Source of the DNA: an uncultured Acetatifactor sp.
GTDB taxonomy: Bacteria > Bacillota > Clostridia > Lachnospirales > Lachnospiraceae
Direction: 5' to 3'
Length of the DNA stretch: 64,000 nucleotides
Assembly (NCBI GenBank): GCA_910578815.1
Contig: CAJTSE010000001.1
Location: 124,001 to 188,000 of the forward strand
The notes beneath the pieces are model-generated. The model saw nothing but the letters and a program-made list of their open reading frames with translations, did no database searches and was not told where the DNA came from. The position numbers were made by a program, and so were the translations under genes. Shown here piece by piece: positions 40,732 through 48,448 of this stretch. Position 1 is the first letter of the stretch. Each line of letters starts with the position of its first letter.

Positions 40732-41274
40732 TCAGCATCCGTTGTTCAGCAAGGACTGCAAGATCATAATATGGTACTCTTCATCCTGAATAATTCGTCT
40801 CAGCACGGCGTTGACATCGTCATCCCGAATAGCGTTGATGTGCATCCTATACTGCCGGATTGCAGCTTCTTCGGCTTCAATGTCCGCCCGGAGCATCTGC
40901 GGAATACAGTCCGGCAGAGTCAGGCAGGAAGGCGACCACATACCGCCAGACCGTTTTGCTTCATAACACACGTATCCGCCCAGCAAGTGGATCAGCTCTG
41001 CCAGCTTTTGCAGATGAATCATCTCCGCCATCGCAATCCCCAGAATCGTCCGAACCAGTGTACAACGCTCGGAAGACATTCTATTTTCATTATTAATGTA
41101 CTGTAAAATTGCAGACAGCTCCGACACAGATCCACAGTAATCCACCGCTAACAAATCCGCATATTGGGTATTCATCTCCCTCACCCGTGTCGGAGGATAG
41201 GGAAGGTCTACCATAATCGGCTTTATCCCCTGGAGGCTGCAGTCATTGGCAATAGGAGGCATACATTTTTCCAT
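40732..41274 (-). CDS. Ferritin-like domain protein
   Basis: A 180-residue four-helix-bundle protein of the ferritin-like superfamily. Candidate di-metal ligands are Glu in LQYINNENRM, AEMIHLQKLAELI, DIEAEEAAIRQYRMHI and QDEEYHIMILQSL, matching the Glu...ExxH...Glu...ExxH pattern. Relatives are rubrerythrin-, CotJC- or bacterioferritin-like. A metal-dependent oxygen-stress or spore-coat role is possible. The ribosome binding site is weak; the second Met (residue 5) is an alternative start. Confidence 0.75.
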   Translation of the reverse strand: MEKCMPPIANDCSLQGIKPIMVDLPYPPTRVREMNTQYADLLAVDYCGSVSELSAILQYINNENRMSSERCTLVRTILGIAMAEMIHLQKLAELIHLLGGYVCYEAKRSGGMWSPSCLTLPDCIPQMLRADIEAEEAAIRQYRMHINAIRDDDVNAVLRRIIQDEEYHIMILQSLLNNGC

Positions 41275-41348
41275 TTTATTATCCGCTTCTTGAAATTTTT
41301 ACAGTACTATCATATGCCCTGCTGCTCTGCCGTGTCACTGCATCCTGA

Positions 41349-41882
41349 TTATCTGTTTTCAGAAATACACCCCTTCTCACATAACAGGATTCCGTCCCGT
41401 TCATCCAGCTCCGTACAGCACGCAGAAATCCCCTTCAATATCCCGTCAAAAAAGTCCTCAGCCGCCGTTATGTTCCTGTCAAACGGAATATGCACAAAGA
41501 GCATTTTTGTCCACAGTTCCCGACTATGGATGTATTCCAGTCCGTTCCAGTATATGGCATTGCAAAAGGAGGTTCCGGCGTAATCAGAAATCCGAGCTGC
41601 TATCTTCTCCGCCAAAAAAATATCCTGCAATTTGCCGTATGCAAAACCCGTATGAAGATACTTGTCTCCGCTTCTTGCGGTAGTTTCAAGATATACCTTA
41701 TCCCGGATATTAGGCTTCTGCCCAAAACTGAAAACATACTCATAACTCTGCCACTCCAGCTCTGAAAGGAGAAGCTTAGCGTCCAATACCTTATCATTCG
41801 AAAGGATCAGCGACTTACAGTCTGCTCTTTTTACAAGCAGTTCGGAGGACGTGCCGCGAAACCCTGTCATAAGAATGTTCAT
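41349..41882 (-). CDS. Pyroglutamyl-peptidase-like (C15 family) protein
   Basis: A 177-residue protein. The start MNILMTGFRGTSSELL resembles the C15 start (MKILVTGFDPFG). The nucleophile region is GTSFCNAIYWNGLEYI, with the cysteine in the expected place, and FVHIPFD holds the likely catalytic His. Typical members remove N-terminal pyroglutamate. It is shorter than standard enzymes (about 205-215) and more divergent, so activity is uncertain. A decayed relative lies near 47900-47969. It is followed closely by nothing in-operon; the nucleotidyltransferase gene ends 16 bases upstream in the same direction. Confidence 0.65.
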   Translation of the reverse strand: MNILMTGFRGTSSELLVKRADCKSLILSNDKVLDAKLLLSELEWQSYEYVFSFGQKPNIRDKVYLETTARSGDKYLHTGFAYGKLQDIFLAEKIAARISDYAGTSFCNAIYWNGLEYIHSRELWTKMLFVHIPFDRNITAAEDFFDGILKGISACCTELDERDGILLCEKGCISENR

Positions 41883-41897
41883 TATGATTCCTCTCCG

Positions 41898-42668
41898 TTA
41901 AATATCCTTCAGCTCTCTCTCCAGCACGTCAGCAAAGCGCCGGATAGGCTCCGCCAGTGTTTCCGCATAATCAAAGGTACACTCATCCCTGTGTCCAAGC
42001 GGATCTCTGCGAACTTTTAACGCATAACGTAAAGCATCCGCATCCGGACAAAGATCATTTTCCAGTGCCCACTCCGCTGCCTCGGTCTTGGCAATTATCT
42101 TACCGGTACGAAGTGTATAAATACACCTTGCAATATCCAACAGCCAGCCAAAGGAATAGAAATTACGCTCTGTCTTCCGTGCATACTTCCTTATGGCTTT
42201 ATAATGACGCTCCACATCCGCATACAGCTCCTTCCAGTCCGGCGTCTTTAACAGCCCGCGAATATCCCTTCCATACAGTAAGGCACTGCTTTCCACCAGC
42301 TCAGCCCTGCCAAAGCTGTCAAGCACATAGGTATTGATAATTCGCTCCCCACTGGTGCCCCAGTAGACAACGAGATCCTCTTTTTCTGAAAGGAAGGCAT
42401 CCAGCGTAAGCATTCCCCCCTCAAAGGAACGGTAATACGGATTATCCGGCTCTTCTTCCAGCATCGCCTGGCGCAATCCCACCAGCATTTCTGACTGTTC
42501 CATGGACATTTTTTTCTCAGTTAATACAAGAATATCAATATCGCTCCAGCCCAACCGGAAATCATTTAATATCAATGAGCCGTACAGATAAATTGACGGA
42601 TAACAATCCTGTAAAATGCCGCTGATCCTGCTCACCATTTTTTGAATCGCCATTGCTCTTTCTTCCAT
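41898..42668 (-). CDS. Nucleotidyltransferase-fold protein (aminoglycoside adenylyltransferase-like)
   Basis: A 256-residue protein. The nucleotidyltransferase motif is YLYGSLILNDFRLGWSDIDI (GS...DxD), about residues 27-47. A helical C-terminal region follows (YGRDIRGLLKTPDWKEL, then SFGWLLDIARCIYTLRTGK) as in ANT(9)/ANT(3'')-like proteins. It could modify an aminoglycoside or another small molecule; resistance is not shown. GGGAG precedes the ATG. It shares direction and close spacing with the GNAT and C15-like genes. Confidence 0.75.
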   Translation of the reverse strand: MEERAMAIQKMVSRISGILQDCYPSIYLYGSLILNDFRLGWSDIDILVLTEKKMSMEQSEMLVGLRQAMLEEEPDNPYYRSFEGGMLTLDAFLSEKEDLVVYWGTSGERIINTYVLDSFGRAELVESSALLYGRDIRGLLKTPDWKELYADVERHYKAIRKYARKTERNFYSFGWLLDIARCIYTLRTGKIIAKTEAAEWALENDLCPDADALRYALKVRRDPLGHRDECTFDYAETLAEPIRRFADVLERELKDI

Positions 42669-42701
42669 ATTTTGCTCCCATGAATCAGATAAAAAGCAAC
42701 C

Positions 42702-43259
42702 CTATTGGGTATTCTGCGCATTCTGGACTATCCGCTGATATATGCCCTTCGTGATTTCCAGCTCGATTATTTTCCAGTGTTCCCCTTTTATGTCCGCGAA
42801 TTCTTCTTTTTCCATCAGGGCTTCCTGAAATCCCACCGCCCTGTAGCACCGGTATGCCGGAAGATTATTTTCAAATACTCCGATGGTAACCTTTTCGGCC
42901 CCAAGGATTTCAAAGGCATATTTTAAGCCCAGCTTAAGCATCCCGCTCCCGTAGCTCCTGCCCCTTTTTGCAGCATCCACAATCACCCATCCCAAGCGAA
43001 GTATCCTGTAATCGCCATGTATATAACGCATGATAAAATGTCCCACAACGCCGCTGTCATCAAAGGCCGTCATGGGATAAAAATTATCCTGCTCCAGGCA
43101 GTCACCGTTTTGCAGCCTGTACTTGTCATCAATATCCCTGGCACTAATGGGAAATTCGCCAAACCGTCCCCCGCTCCATTTGTAAAATACATCCTCGTCC
43201 TTAAGCCAGCCTGCTATAATTTCCGCATCACAGCTCTTATATGGTCTTACCCTAAGCAT
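42702..43259 (-). CDS. GNAT N-acetyltransferase
   Basis: A 185-residue GNAT of the RimJ/RimL kind. It has MLRVRPYKSCDAEIIAGWLK at the start and the acetyl-CoA loop region KRGRSYGSGMLKLGLKYAFE, then VFENNLPAYRCYRAVGFQEA. GGGAGG precedes the ATG. The substrate is unknown. It is complete, unlike the GNAT fragments elsewhere in this window. Confidence 0.85.
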   Translation of the reverse strand: MLRVRPYKSCDAEIIAGWLKDEDVFYKWSGGRFGEFPISARDIDDKYRLQNGDCLEQDNFYPMTAFDDSGVVGHFIMRYIHGDYRILRLGWVIVDAAKRGRSYGSGMLKLGLKYAFEILGAEKVTIGVFENNLPAYRCYRAVGFQEALMEKEEFADIKGEHWKIIELEITKGIYQRIVQNAQNTQ

Positions 43260-43302
43260 TTATTGATCCTCCCTATGATCCGCTTCCTTGTAAACAAAAT
43301 AC

Positions 43303-43593
43303 TCACGAATGTTTCCTTTCGTATCCGGTAATCACTGCCAATACCAGCATCACCAGCATACAGAGGGAATAGAAATTTACCAGCGGAATGGATGCCGGCA
43401 CCTCCGCAAAGCCCTCCCCAAACTGGGCGGACTGCTGGGCCGGAATCATACAGTGTACCGTCCAAGACGCCAGAAAGCAGAACACACAGCCTGTACAATC
43501 CGGCAGGTTAGCCCGGCAATAGCGGTTGCCCCCCACCATTTCCCCGATCTCATTCACCAGGTCCCCCAGAGCCACGATTGCCACGGAAATCAT
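43303..43593 (-). pseudogene. Probable decayed fragment of an NhaC-type antiporter
   Basis: A 96-codon frame 7 bases after the aldo/keto reductase stop, with only AGGGA against the start. The C-terminal stretch (ASIPLVNFYSLCMLVMLVLA) looks like a transporter membrane segment and its preceding loop as in Na+/H+ antiporters of the NhaC kind. The first half does not fold into clear membrane segments. A second overlapping frame (to 43247) suggests frameshifts. I read it as a remnant; the family call is weak. Confidence 0.35.
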
Positions 43594-43599
43594 TCCCTG

Positions 43600-44745
43600 T
43601 CAGCGGAACAGCTCCGCCGTCTTCGCCATCCGCTCGGCAATCCTGACTCCAAAGGGGCACCTGCCCTCACAGCTTTTGCAGCCGATGCACTCATCCGCAT
43701 GATGCTCAAGAGCGTCATAATGGGCTTTTACGGCTGCGGGAACCTCCGGCTGCATGACAGCCAGGTCATAATATTTGTTTACCATGGCAATATCAATTTC
43801 TGCCGGGCAGGGTTTACAATGGCCGCAGTAGGTACACTCGCCCTGTCCAAAGGTATGGCGGGGCGCCCTGGCCAGTACGCCGGCGTAATCCTTCTCTTCC
43901 TGAGCAGCGGTTTCATAGGCAGCAGCCTGCTCCACCTGCTCCGGCGTGTCATAGCCTGCCAGCACCGACGCTACTGCGGGACGGGTCAGACAATAATGGA
44001 TACACTGCACAGGGGTCAGCGCCACCCCAAAGGGGGAACGCTTTTCATCAAACAGGCGCCCCCCTGCATAAGGCTTCATCACCGTGATTCCCACGTCCTT
44101 CTGCTCGCAGAGCTTATACATCCCCGCGCGTACCGGGTCGATTCCGCCCAGATCGGCCTGATATTCATCGGCAAAATAAGTATCAATGTCATCCGTGGGC
44201 GGAAGCAGATCAAAGGCCGGATTGACACTAAACATCAGCATCTCAATCACCCCGCTTTCCGCAGCCTTGACGGCCATGGCAGGATTATGGGTACTCATGC
44301 CGATATGCCGGATTTTACCGCCTGCTTTCAGCTCCTTTACGTATTCTATGTACGGGCCGTTCATGGCGGCATCCCAGTCACTTTCCTGATCAATGAAATG
44401 AATCATCCCCAGATCAATATAATCCGTCTGCATCCGGGTCAGCAGGTCTTCAAAGGCCTCCCTGCATTTCTCCAAATTCCGGGTGCGTACGTACTGACCG
44501 TTCTGCCAGGTGGAACCGATATGCCCCTGAATCAGCCAGCGCTCCCGCCTGCCTGCCAACGCCTTCCCGATATTGGAACGGACATTGGGCTCTGACATCC
44601 AGCAGTCAAGGATATTGATTCCCAACCCTTCCGCGCGCGCTATGATCTCCTTGCACTCTTCACCGCTGTGGCGTTCCAGCCATTCGCCGCCCAGACCGAT
44701 TTCACTGACCTTAAGTTCTGTTTTCCCAAGCCTCCTGTAGTTCAT
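43600..44745 (-). CDS. Aldo/keto reductase with C-terminal 4Fe-4S domain
   Basis: A 381-residue protein. An aldo/keto reductase barrel (residues 1-285, start MNYRRLGKTELKVSEIGLGG, catalytic Asp/Tyr region NILDCWMS and HIGMSTHNP) is followed by two cysteine clusters: CTYCGHCKPCP and CIGCKSCEGRCPFG. These ferredoxin-like clusters are common in Clostridia members of the family. It is an NADPH/ferredoxin-linked oxidoreductase of unknown substrate. Promoter copy B lies 90 bases upstream. Confidence 0.9.
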   Translation of the reverse strand: MNYRRLGKTELKVSEIGLGGEWLERHSGEECKEIIARAEGLGINILDCWMSEPNVRSNIGKALAGRRERWLIQGHIGSTWQNGQYVRTRNLEKCREAFEDLLTRMQTDYIDLGMIHFIDQESDWDAAMNGPYIEYVKELKAGGKIRHIGMSTHNPAMAVKAAESGVIEMLMFSVNPAFDLLPPTDDIDTYFADEYQADLGGIDPVRAGMYKLCEQKDVGITVMKPYAGGRLFDEKRSPFGVALTPVQCIHYCLTRPAVASVLAGYDTPEQVEQAAAYETAAQEEKDYAGVLARAPRHTFGQGECTYCGHCKPCPAEIDIAMVNKYYDLAVMQPEVPAAVKAHYDALEHHADECIGCKSCEGRCPFGVRIAERMAKTAELFR

Positions 44746-44834
44746 CCTCTGCCTCCTTAAACATACGTGTTATATGTTCCGTAAATATCTTTTTCCCCGC
44801 CGATAAACCCTAATCGTCCCAGGTTTTAAGTTTT

Positions 44835-44863
44835 ATTATACATGGCTTCCCGGCAGATTACAA
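44835..44863 (-). promoter_or_regulatory. Promoter-like dispersed element, copy B
   Basis: Minus strand TTGTAA, 17-base spacer containing TGCCGGGAAGCCATG, TATAAT. It points to the aldo/keto reductase gene. Confidence 0.7.
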
Positions 44864-44944
44864 CTGCTCACCCACCCTCATATATCATTTTATTCCCTTT
44901 GGGGAAATTGAGTATCTACTGAAAATGAAATAGATAGTTATGTA

Positions 44945-44973
44945 TTGCTGCGAACAGTCGAATACTTTATAAT
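44945..44973 (+). promoter_or_regulatory. Promoter of the DUF3788-like gene
   Basis: Plus strand TTGCTG, 17-base spacer, TATAAT, 78 bases before the ATG at 45051. Confidence 0.6.
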
Positions 44974-45050
44974 AAAACCGGGTAAAAACAGGTTTACGCT
45001 TATCAAACGGGGTGAAACTGTTAGAACGCATAACGTCAGGGAGTGTTACT

Positions 45051-45467
45051 ATGATTGACATAAAAGACAAAGAGTATTGCCCTACCTTGGAAGAAATCGG
45101 AGAATTCATTCATAATTCCGTCTTTTTGCAGTTTTGTGCAGAAATCAGTGCAGAATATAGCTGCAGAGAAAAAATAGAATTCAGCTCGTGCAGTTGGGAA
45201 TATGGCTGGAATGTAAAATATAAAAAAGCCGGTAAAAGCCTTTGTACCATATACCCAAGAGATGGTTATTTCACGGTATTAGTCGTGATTGGTGACAGAG
45301 AGAAGGCGGCCGTTGAAGCTGTCTTACCTGAATGTACACCCGAATTAAGAAATATCTATGAGCAGACAAATCCGGGAAACAGTCAAAAGTGGTTAATGAT
45401 TGACCTGGAAGACAAGGACATGATATATACGGATGTATTTCGCCTGATCGAAATCCGGAGAAGATAA
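45051..45467 (+). CDS. DUF3788-like small protein
   Basis: A 138-residue protein that resembles the DUF3788 family (EYGWNVKYKKAGKSLCTIYP, DGYFTVLVVIGDREKAAVE). No catalytic residues can be named. The start at 45051 has AGGGAG 7 bases upstream; the longer frame is not supported. It stands alone on the plus strand with its own promoter. Confidence 0.7.
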   Translation: MIDIKDKEYCPTLEEIGEFIHNSVFLQFCAEISAEYSCREKIEFSSCSWEYGWNVKYKKAGKSLCTIYPRDGYFTVLVVIGDREKAAVEAVLPECTPELRNIYEQTNPGNSQKWLMIDLEDKDMIYTDVFRLIEIRRR

Positions 45468-45555
45468 CAAACTTCTTATAAACACGAGACCGTCCTTTAT
45501 GAACATCCAGCAGATCCGCTTCAGATTCTCAATGCCGAATAATTATAATACGCAT

Positions 45556-46236
45556 TTATTTCTCCTCTTCCAAACCAAAGTGCTTTGCCAAAATCGACAA
45601 TACTTCTTCCCTTGTATCATTTTCAAAATCCGAACGGGTATAAGTAAAAAAGCCCGTATGCGCCCAGTCAATCTCCTGCGCCGGATGATACAAAGCCCAG
45701 GAATTAAAGTTTTTCAGTGCCGCTTCCGGATCCGGGCAAAGCTGAATCTGCTCCATCATGAACTTCTTATCCGGGTCATCCCGGTCAAAAAAACGAGTGG
45801 CACAAATATCCGGCGGATCACAGAGCATAATGGCGACACGATGATACGCTGAAATCTGTCGCAGCACATCCGGCGGAATATTGGTATCCACAATGATCTT
45901 CTTTCCGGATGCCGCCAGTTTAAGCAGCTCCAAAATTTCTACTTCTGTACATTCTCTGGAAACCTGATCCGTCCAATTCCAATGTTCTTCCGGAGTCATA
46001 TTGAGCCATTCCTGCCAGCCGCTCATGGTATCAAAATAGCACAGACCCGGCTGTTTCCACCGCGACAGCTTATTCCGCGGAAATACATCATGGTAATTTT
46101 CACCACAATGTATCATTTCGTACCGCTCCGCAAGCATCCTGACCATTGTGGATTTTCCTGCATAGCTGTGACCGTTAATAAAATAAACATTTTGCAGGTA
46201 ATGTTGAATTAAATTATCGCTTAATTGTAGTTTCAT
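45556..46236 (-). CDS. P-loop kinase-like protein
   Basis: A 226-residue protein with Walker A NGHSYAGKSTMVRM (residues about 21-34), a mid-protein GKKIIVDTNIPPDVL segment and a lid-like region (ATRFFDRDDPDKKFMMEQIQ). This resembles small shikimate/zeta-type or chloramphenicol-phosphotransferase-like kinases. The substrate is unknown. A TTGACT-18-TATTAT promoter is at 46280-46309. It is similar in kind to the P-loop protein at 47965-48417. Confidence 0.75.
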   Translation of the reverse strand: MKLQLSDNLIQHYLQNVYFINGHSYAGKSTMVRMLAERYEMIHCGENYHDVFPRNKLSRWKQPGLCYFDTMSGWQEWLNMTPEEHWNWTDQVSRECTEVEILELLKLAASGKKIIVDTNIPPDVLRQISAYHRVAIMLCDPPDICATRFFDRDDPDKKFMMEQIQLCPDPEAALKNFNSWALYHPAQEIDWAHTGFFTYTRSDFENDTREEVLSILAKHFGLEEEK

Positions 46237-46279
46237 TTTCTCTCCTGTCTGCAGCCAGTATTTACGCCCCTGCTCTTAC

Positions 46280-46309
46280 ATAATAAATCCCTTCCCCAAT
46301 TTTAGTCAA
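46280..46309 (-). promoter_or_regulatory. Promoter of the P-loop kinase gene
   Basis: Minus strand TTGACT, 18-base spacer, TATTAT, 44 bases before the ATG at 46236. Confidence 0.55.
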
Positions 46310-46619
46310 ATTATGAACTGACATTTTAAAAATATTTCCATGAAAACGGATGATTTTAAAGACAGCAGCGGAAATCATTTCAATTAACAAAGTGCTAGCC
46401 ATGACGGCGTATACACCGGTCACGCACTGCCTTGCAGTGGTAATGGCGGGCAGCGATTATTATCCTTTAACACCCTGATGCGCAGGAGTAAATCCGGCGA
46501 ATACGCCACCTCTTCCACGGTAAAAATATAAGTCATATCCCCCAGCTTTGCAATTCCCTTAATTCTTCAAATTTGATTTCCTTCCGAATGCTGTGGTTCA
46601 AAAAATTATGGAAATAGAC
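46310..46619. other. 310-base gap with a decayed coding fragment
   Basis: No complete gene. A minus-strand open stretch (about 46410-46560) reads YIFTVEEVAYSPDLLLRIRV and ends at a TGA. Its core is the first copy of a 66-base direct repeat (46469-46534). Confidence 0.5.
46469..46534. repeat. 66-bp direct repeat, copy 1
   Basis: Matches 47251-47316 in 65 of 66 positions. The two copies bracket the membrane protein gene at 46620-47174. Both read VEEVAYSPDLLLRIRV on the minus strand, so they are duplicated pieces of one coding sequence. Confidence 0.85.
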
Positions 46620-47174
46620 TCAGGGAAATGCAATTCGGATGTCACAGTGCGCATAGCTTGCTTCCACATCCGGCATAGTCCCTCTCTGTTCAGAGCAGAT
46701 AGCCGAAAAGGCCAGTTCTTTTCCGGCCAGATTCGAGAAATCCTCCCCGTCCAGCACCAACGTCACATTTATGCAGTTCAGGCCTGCAATCTGCTCTGTA
46801 TAAGCGACCATATTTTCGGTATAGCTGTTGCCCGCAGAATCCTCCAGAATCCACCAGGTCTCCTGAAGCAGCTCCGGGTGTACAAAAGGCATGCTGCAGC
46901 CGACACGCAGGCGAACCTGATAATGATTGGCGCGCTCAATCAGGTATATGTCGGAAATGACAAGACCGCTTTTGCTTGTGATGCCATATTCCAGCTTTGA
47001 GACCTTTGTGCTGCTGTCCCATTTCCCCCAATCCGGATATCTATCCTCTTCTACCTGTCCCACCAGCGCCTGATTAAGGTCATTTTGATTAAAAGAATAG
47101 TATGTGCTGAACCCAAACCCGGCAAACAGAATGATAACCAGAGCAACCGCAATCCATATCCCTTTATGCTTCAT
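46620..47174 (-). CDS. Membrane-anchored hypothetical protein
   Basis: A 184-residue protein with one N-terminal membrane segment (GIWIAVALVIILFAGFGFST) and an extracytoplasmic beta-rich domain (KVSKLEYGITSKSGLVISDI, HYQVRLRVGCSMPFVH). The start at 47174 has GGGAGAGG upstream. Promoter copy C lies 50 bases upstream. The whole gene is flanked by 66-base direct repeats, so it may have arisen or moved by duplication. I do not recognise the family. Confidence 0.6.
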   Translation of the reverse strand: MKHKGIWIAVALVIILFAGFGFSTYYSFNQNDLNQALVGQVEEDRYPDWGKWDSSTKVSKLEYGITSKSGLVISDIYLIERANHYQVRLRVGCSMPFVHPELLQETWWILEDSAGNSYTENMVAYTEQIAGLNCINVTLVLDGEDFSNLAGKELAFSAICSEQRGTMPDVEASYAHCDIRIAFP

Positions 47175-47223
47175 ACAAAGTCCTCTCCCGCAAACAGCCT
47201 TCATCTAACGCTTCTTTGGTTCC

Positions 47224-47252
47224 ATTATACATAACCCTCTGGCAAATTACAA
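47224..47252 (-). promoter_or_regulatory. Promoter-like dispersed element, copy C
   Basis: Minus strand TTGTAA, 17-base spacer TTTGCCAGAGGGTTATG, TATAAT. It directly abuts the second 66-base repeat. Confidence 0.7.
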
Positions 47253-47316
47253 CACCCTGATGCGCAGGAGTAAATCCGGCGAATACGCCACCTCTTCCAC
47301 GGTAAAAAGATAAGTC
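47251..47316. repeat. 66-bp direct repeat, copy 2
   Basis: 65/66 identical to 46469-46534, on the same strand. On the minus strand its open frame ends at a stop created at the junction with promoter copy C. Confidence 0.85.
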
Positions 47317-47341
47317 TACCACTTAGCTTTTCGCACCAAAG

Positions 47342-47617
47342 CTACCGCAGAAGAGATGCCTCTGCAGGCAGGTCTGTAGCATTGTCCTGCTCAAAAAACA
47401 TCTCTTCGAACGGAATGATATGAAACTCGTCTTTCTCCGCTTCATAAAATGTAACATCCAAACCGCGCCCGTCTTCACTTGCTCCATATTCTACGATTCC
47501 GTCATTGTCAACATCTGCGGCAAAATAATGACGATTTGCATACAGGTTCCGGCGGCCGTCGGAAAGACTGTTAATCATTCTGTTCGCCTCTGCCGTAAGC
47601 TCTTGTCCTTTTTCCAT
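47342..47617 (-). CDS. Possible small protein or remnant
   Basis: A 91-codon frame (MEKGQELTAEANRMINSLSD, ADVDNDGIVEYGASEDGRGL). The DVDNDGIVEYG phrase looks like a repeat-in-toxin or EF-hand-like loop seen in secreted proteins. There is no ribosome binding site and no signal peptide, so it is probably the C-terminal piece of a larger gene. Family unknown. Confidence 0.35.
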   Translation of the reverse strand: MEKGQELTAEANRMINSLSDGRRNLYANRHYFAADVDNDGIVEYGASEDGRGLDVTFYEAEKDEFHIIPFEEMFFEQDNATDLPAEASLLR

Positions 47618-47964
47618 ATCAGATACATATATCTCTCAGTTTATACATGCTCTTGCCGCTTCTTCATATCGTTCCTGCACATAATCCTTCACTTCTGTGG
47701 AAAACCCTTCTGCCTCATACAATGGAATACAGATAAAACCCCGTTCTTCATCAGAAATTATAACAGTACTTGCCCCATTGCCCGGCGGTCAATATTTCCC
47801 TGCAGAAATAGAAAAATGTGCTGTCTGCCAGCTCTTCTACCGTACAGAACAGCTCATCCTGCCGACTTTCTTTTCATTTTTCCTCAACTGCCTCTCTGCT
47901 TACAGGCCGCTTTTTACAAATATTTCCGAAGATGTATCGCAAAATCCCGTCATGAGAATCTTTT
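47618..47964. other. 347-base stretch of gene fragments
   Basis: It holds an N-terminal remnant of a C15-like peptidase (47900-47969) and a C-terminal coding fragment of an unknown protein (47636-47784). No complete gene is seen. Confidence 0.55.
47636..47784 (-). pseudogene. C-terminal fragment of an unknown protein
   Basis: Minus-strand open frame without a start codon: GASTVIISDEERGFICIPLY, EGFSTEVKDYVQERYEEAA, stop TGA at 47636-47638. It may be the tail of a decayed protein of the same locus. Family not recognised. Confidence 0.4.
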
Positions 47965-47969
47965 TCATA
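47900..47969 (-). pseudogene. Decayed relative of the C15-like peptidase (N terminus only)
   Basis: Minus-strand ATG at 47969 reads MKKILMTGFCDTSSEIFVKS and stops at TAA/TGA within about 22 codons. This matches the start of the protein at 41349-41882 (MNILMTGFRGTSSELLVKR). The ATG overlaps the stop of the kinase gene (ATGA). It shows that an operon of kinase plus C15-like protein once existed here. Confidence 0.65.
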
Positions 47970-48417
47970 AATGTTGCTCCTGTCTGATTGCATTCCGAAC
48001 AATTAAACATACTTCATCCAAATCATCCTGCCCTGACTTTATATGAATATCACATTTCTCAGAATCAAAGCATCCATGCTTTCTCTTCAACATATCCGCC
48101 ACTGGAACCGGCAAATTTCCGTGCATCCGCTCTGCAAATCTTTCCTGAATCACATCCAATTCCGCTGTGACAAGAATCCTGTATGCTTTTTCGGGCAGCA
48201 GTTCCAAATGTTCTTTTTCAGAAATCACATAAATAACAGGAGCCTCTATAGTTGCTTCACGCATTTTGTTCTGAAAAATATTTTTCGCCATACTTTCATT
48301 CTTTGCAAGACGTATGTAATCTTTGCCGGTATAAACTTCCCCATTCAGTACATCACGCAGCTTTTGGGCAAGCGTTGATTTCCCTGTACAGCTTTCGCCT
48401 ATAATTCCAACTACCAT
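47965..48417 (-). CDS. Small P-loop kinase-like protein
   Basis: A 150-residue protein: Walker A GIIGESCTGKSTLAQKL, a lid-like region around RFAERMHGNLPVPVADML and a C-terminal basic tail. It resembles small nucleotide or sugar kinases. Its stop overlaps the start of the C15-like remnant by 4 bases. It follows the XRE regulator by 31 bases in the same direction. The substrate is unknown. Confidence 0.7.
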   Translation of the reverse strand: MVVGIIGESCTGKSTLAQKLRDVLNGEVYTGKDYIRLAKNESMAKNIFQNKMREATIEAPVIYVISEKEHLELLPEKAYRILVTAELDVIQERFAERMHGNLPVPVADMLKRKHGCFDSEKCDIHIKSGQDDLDEVCLIVRNAIRQEQHL

Positions 48418-48448
48418 TGTGCATTCCCCCTTGTTTTTCAGCGTAATG

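Larger units (their letters stand above)
44746..45050. other. 305-base divergent intergenic region
   Basis: No gene is seen. It has promoter copy B on the minus strand (44835-44863) and a plus-strand promoter (44945-44973) for the DUF3788-like gene. Confidence 0.7.

Noticed and set aside
43309..44595. Plus-strand 428-codon frame opposite the aldo/keto reductase
   Set aside because: Shadow of the reductase; its translation is rich in His, Gln and Pro and lacks motifs.
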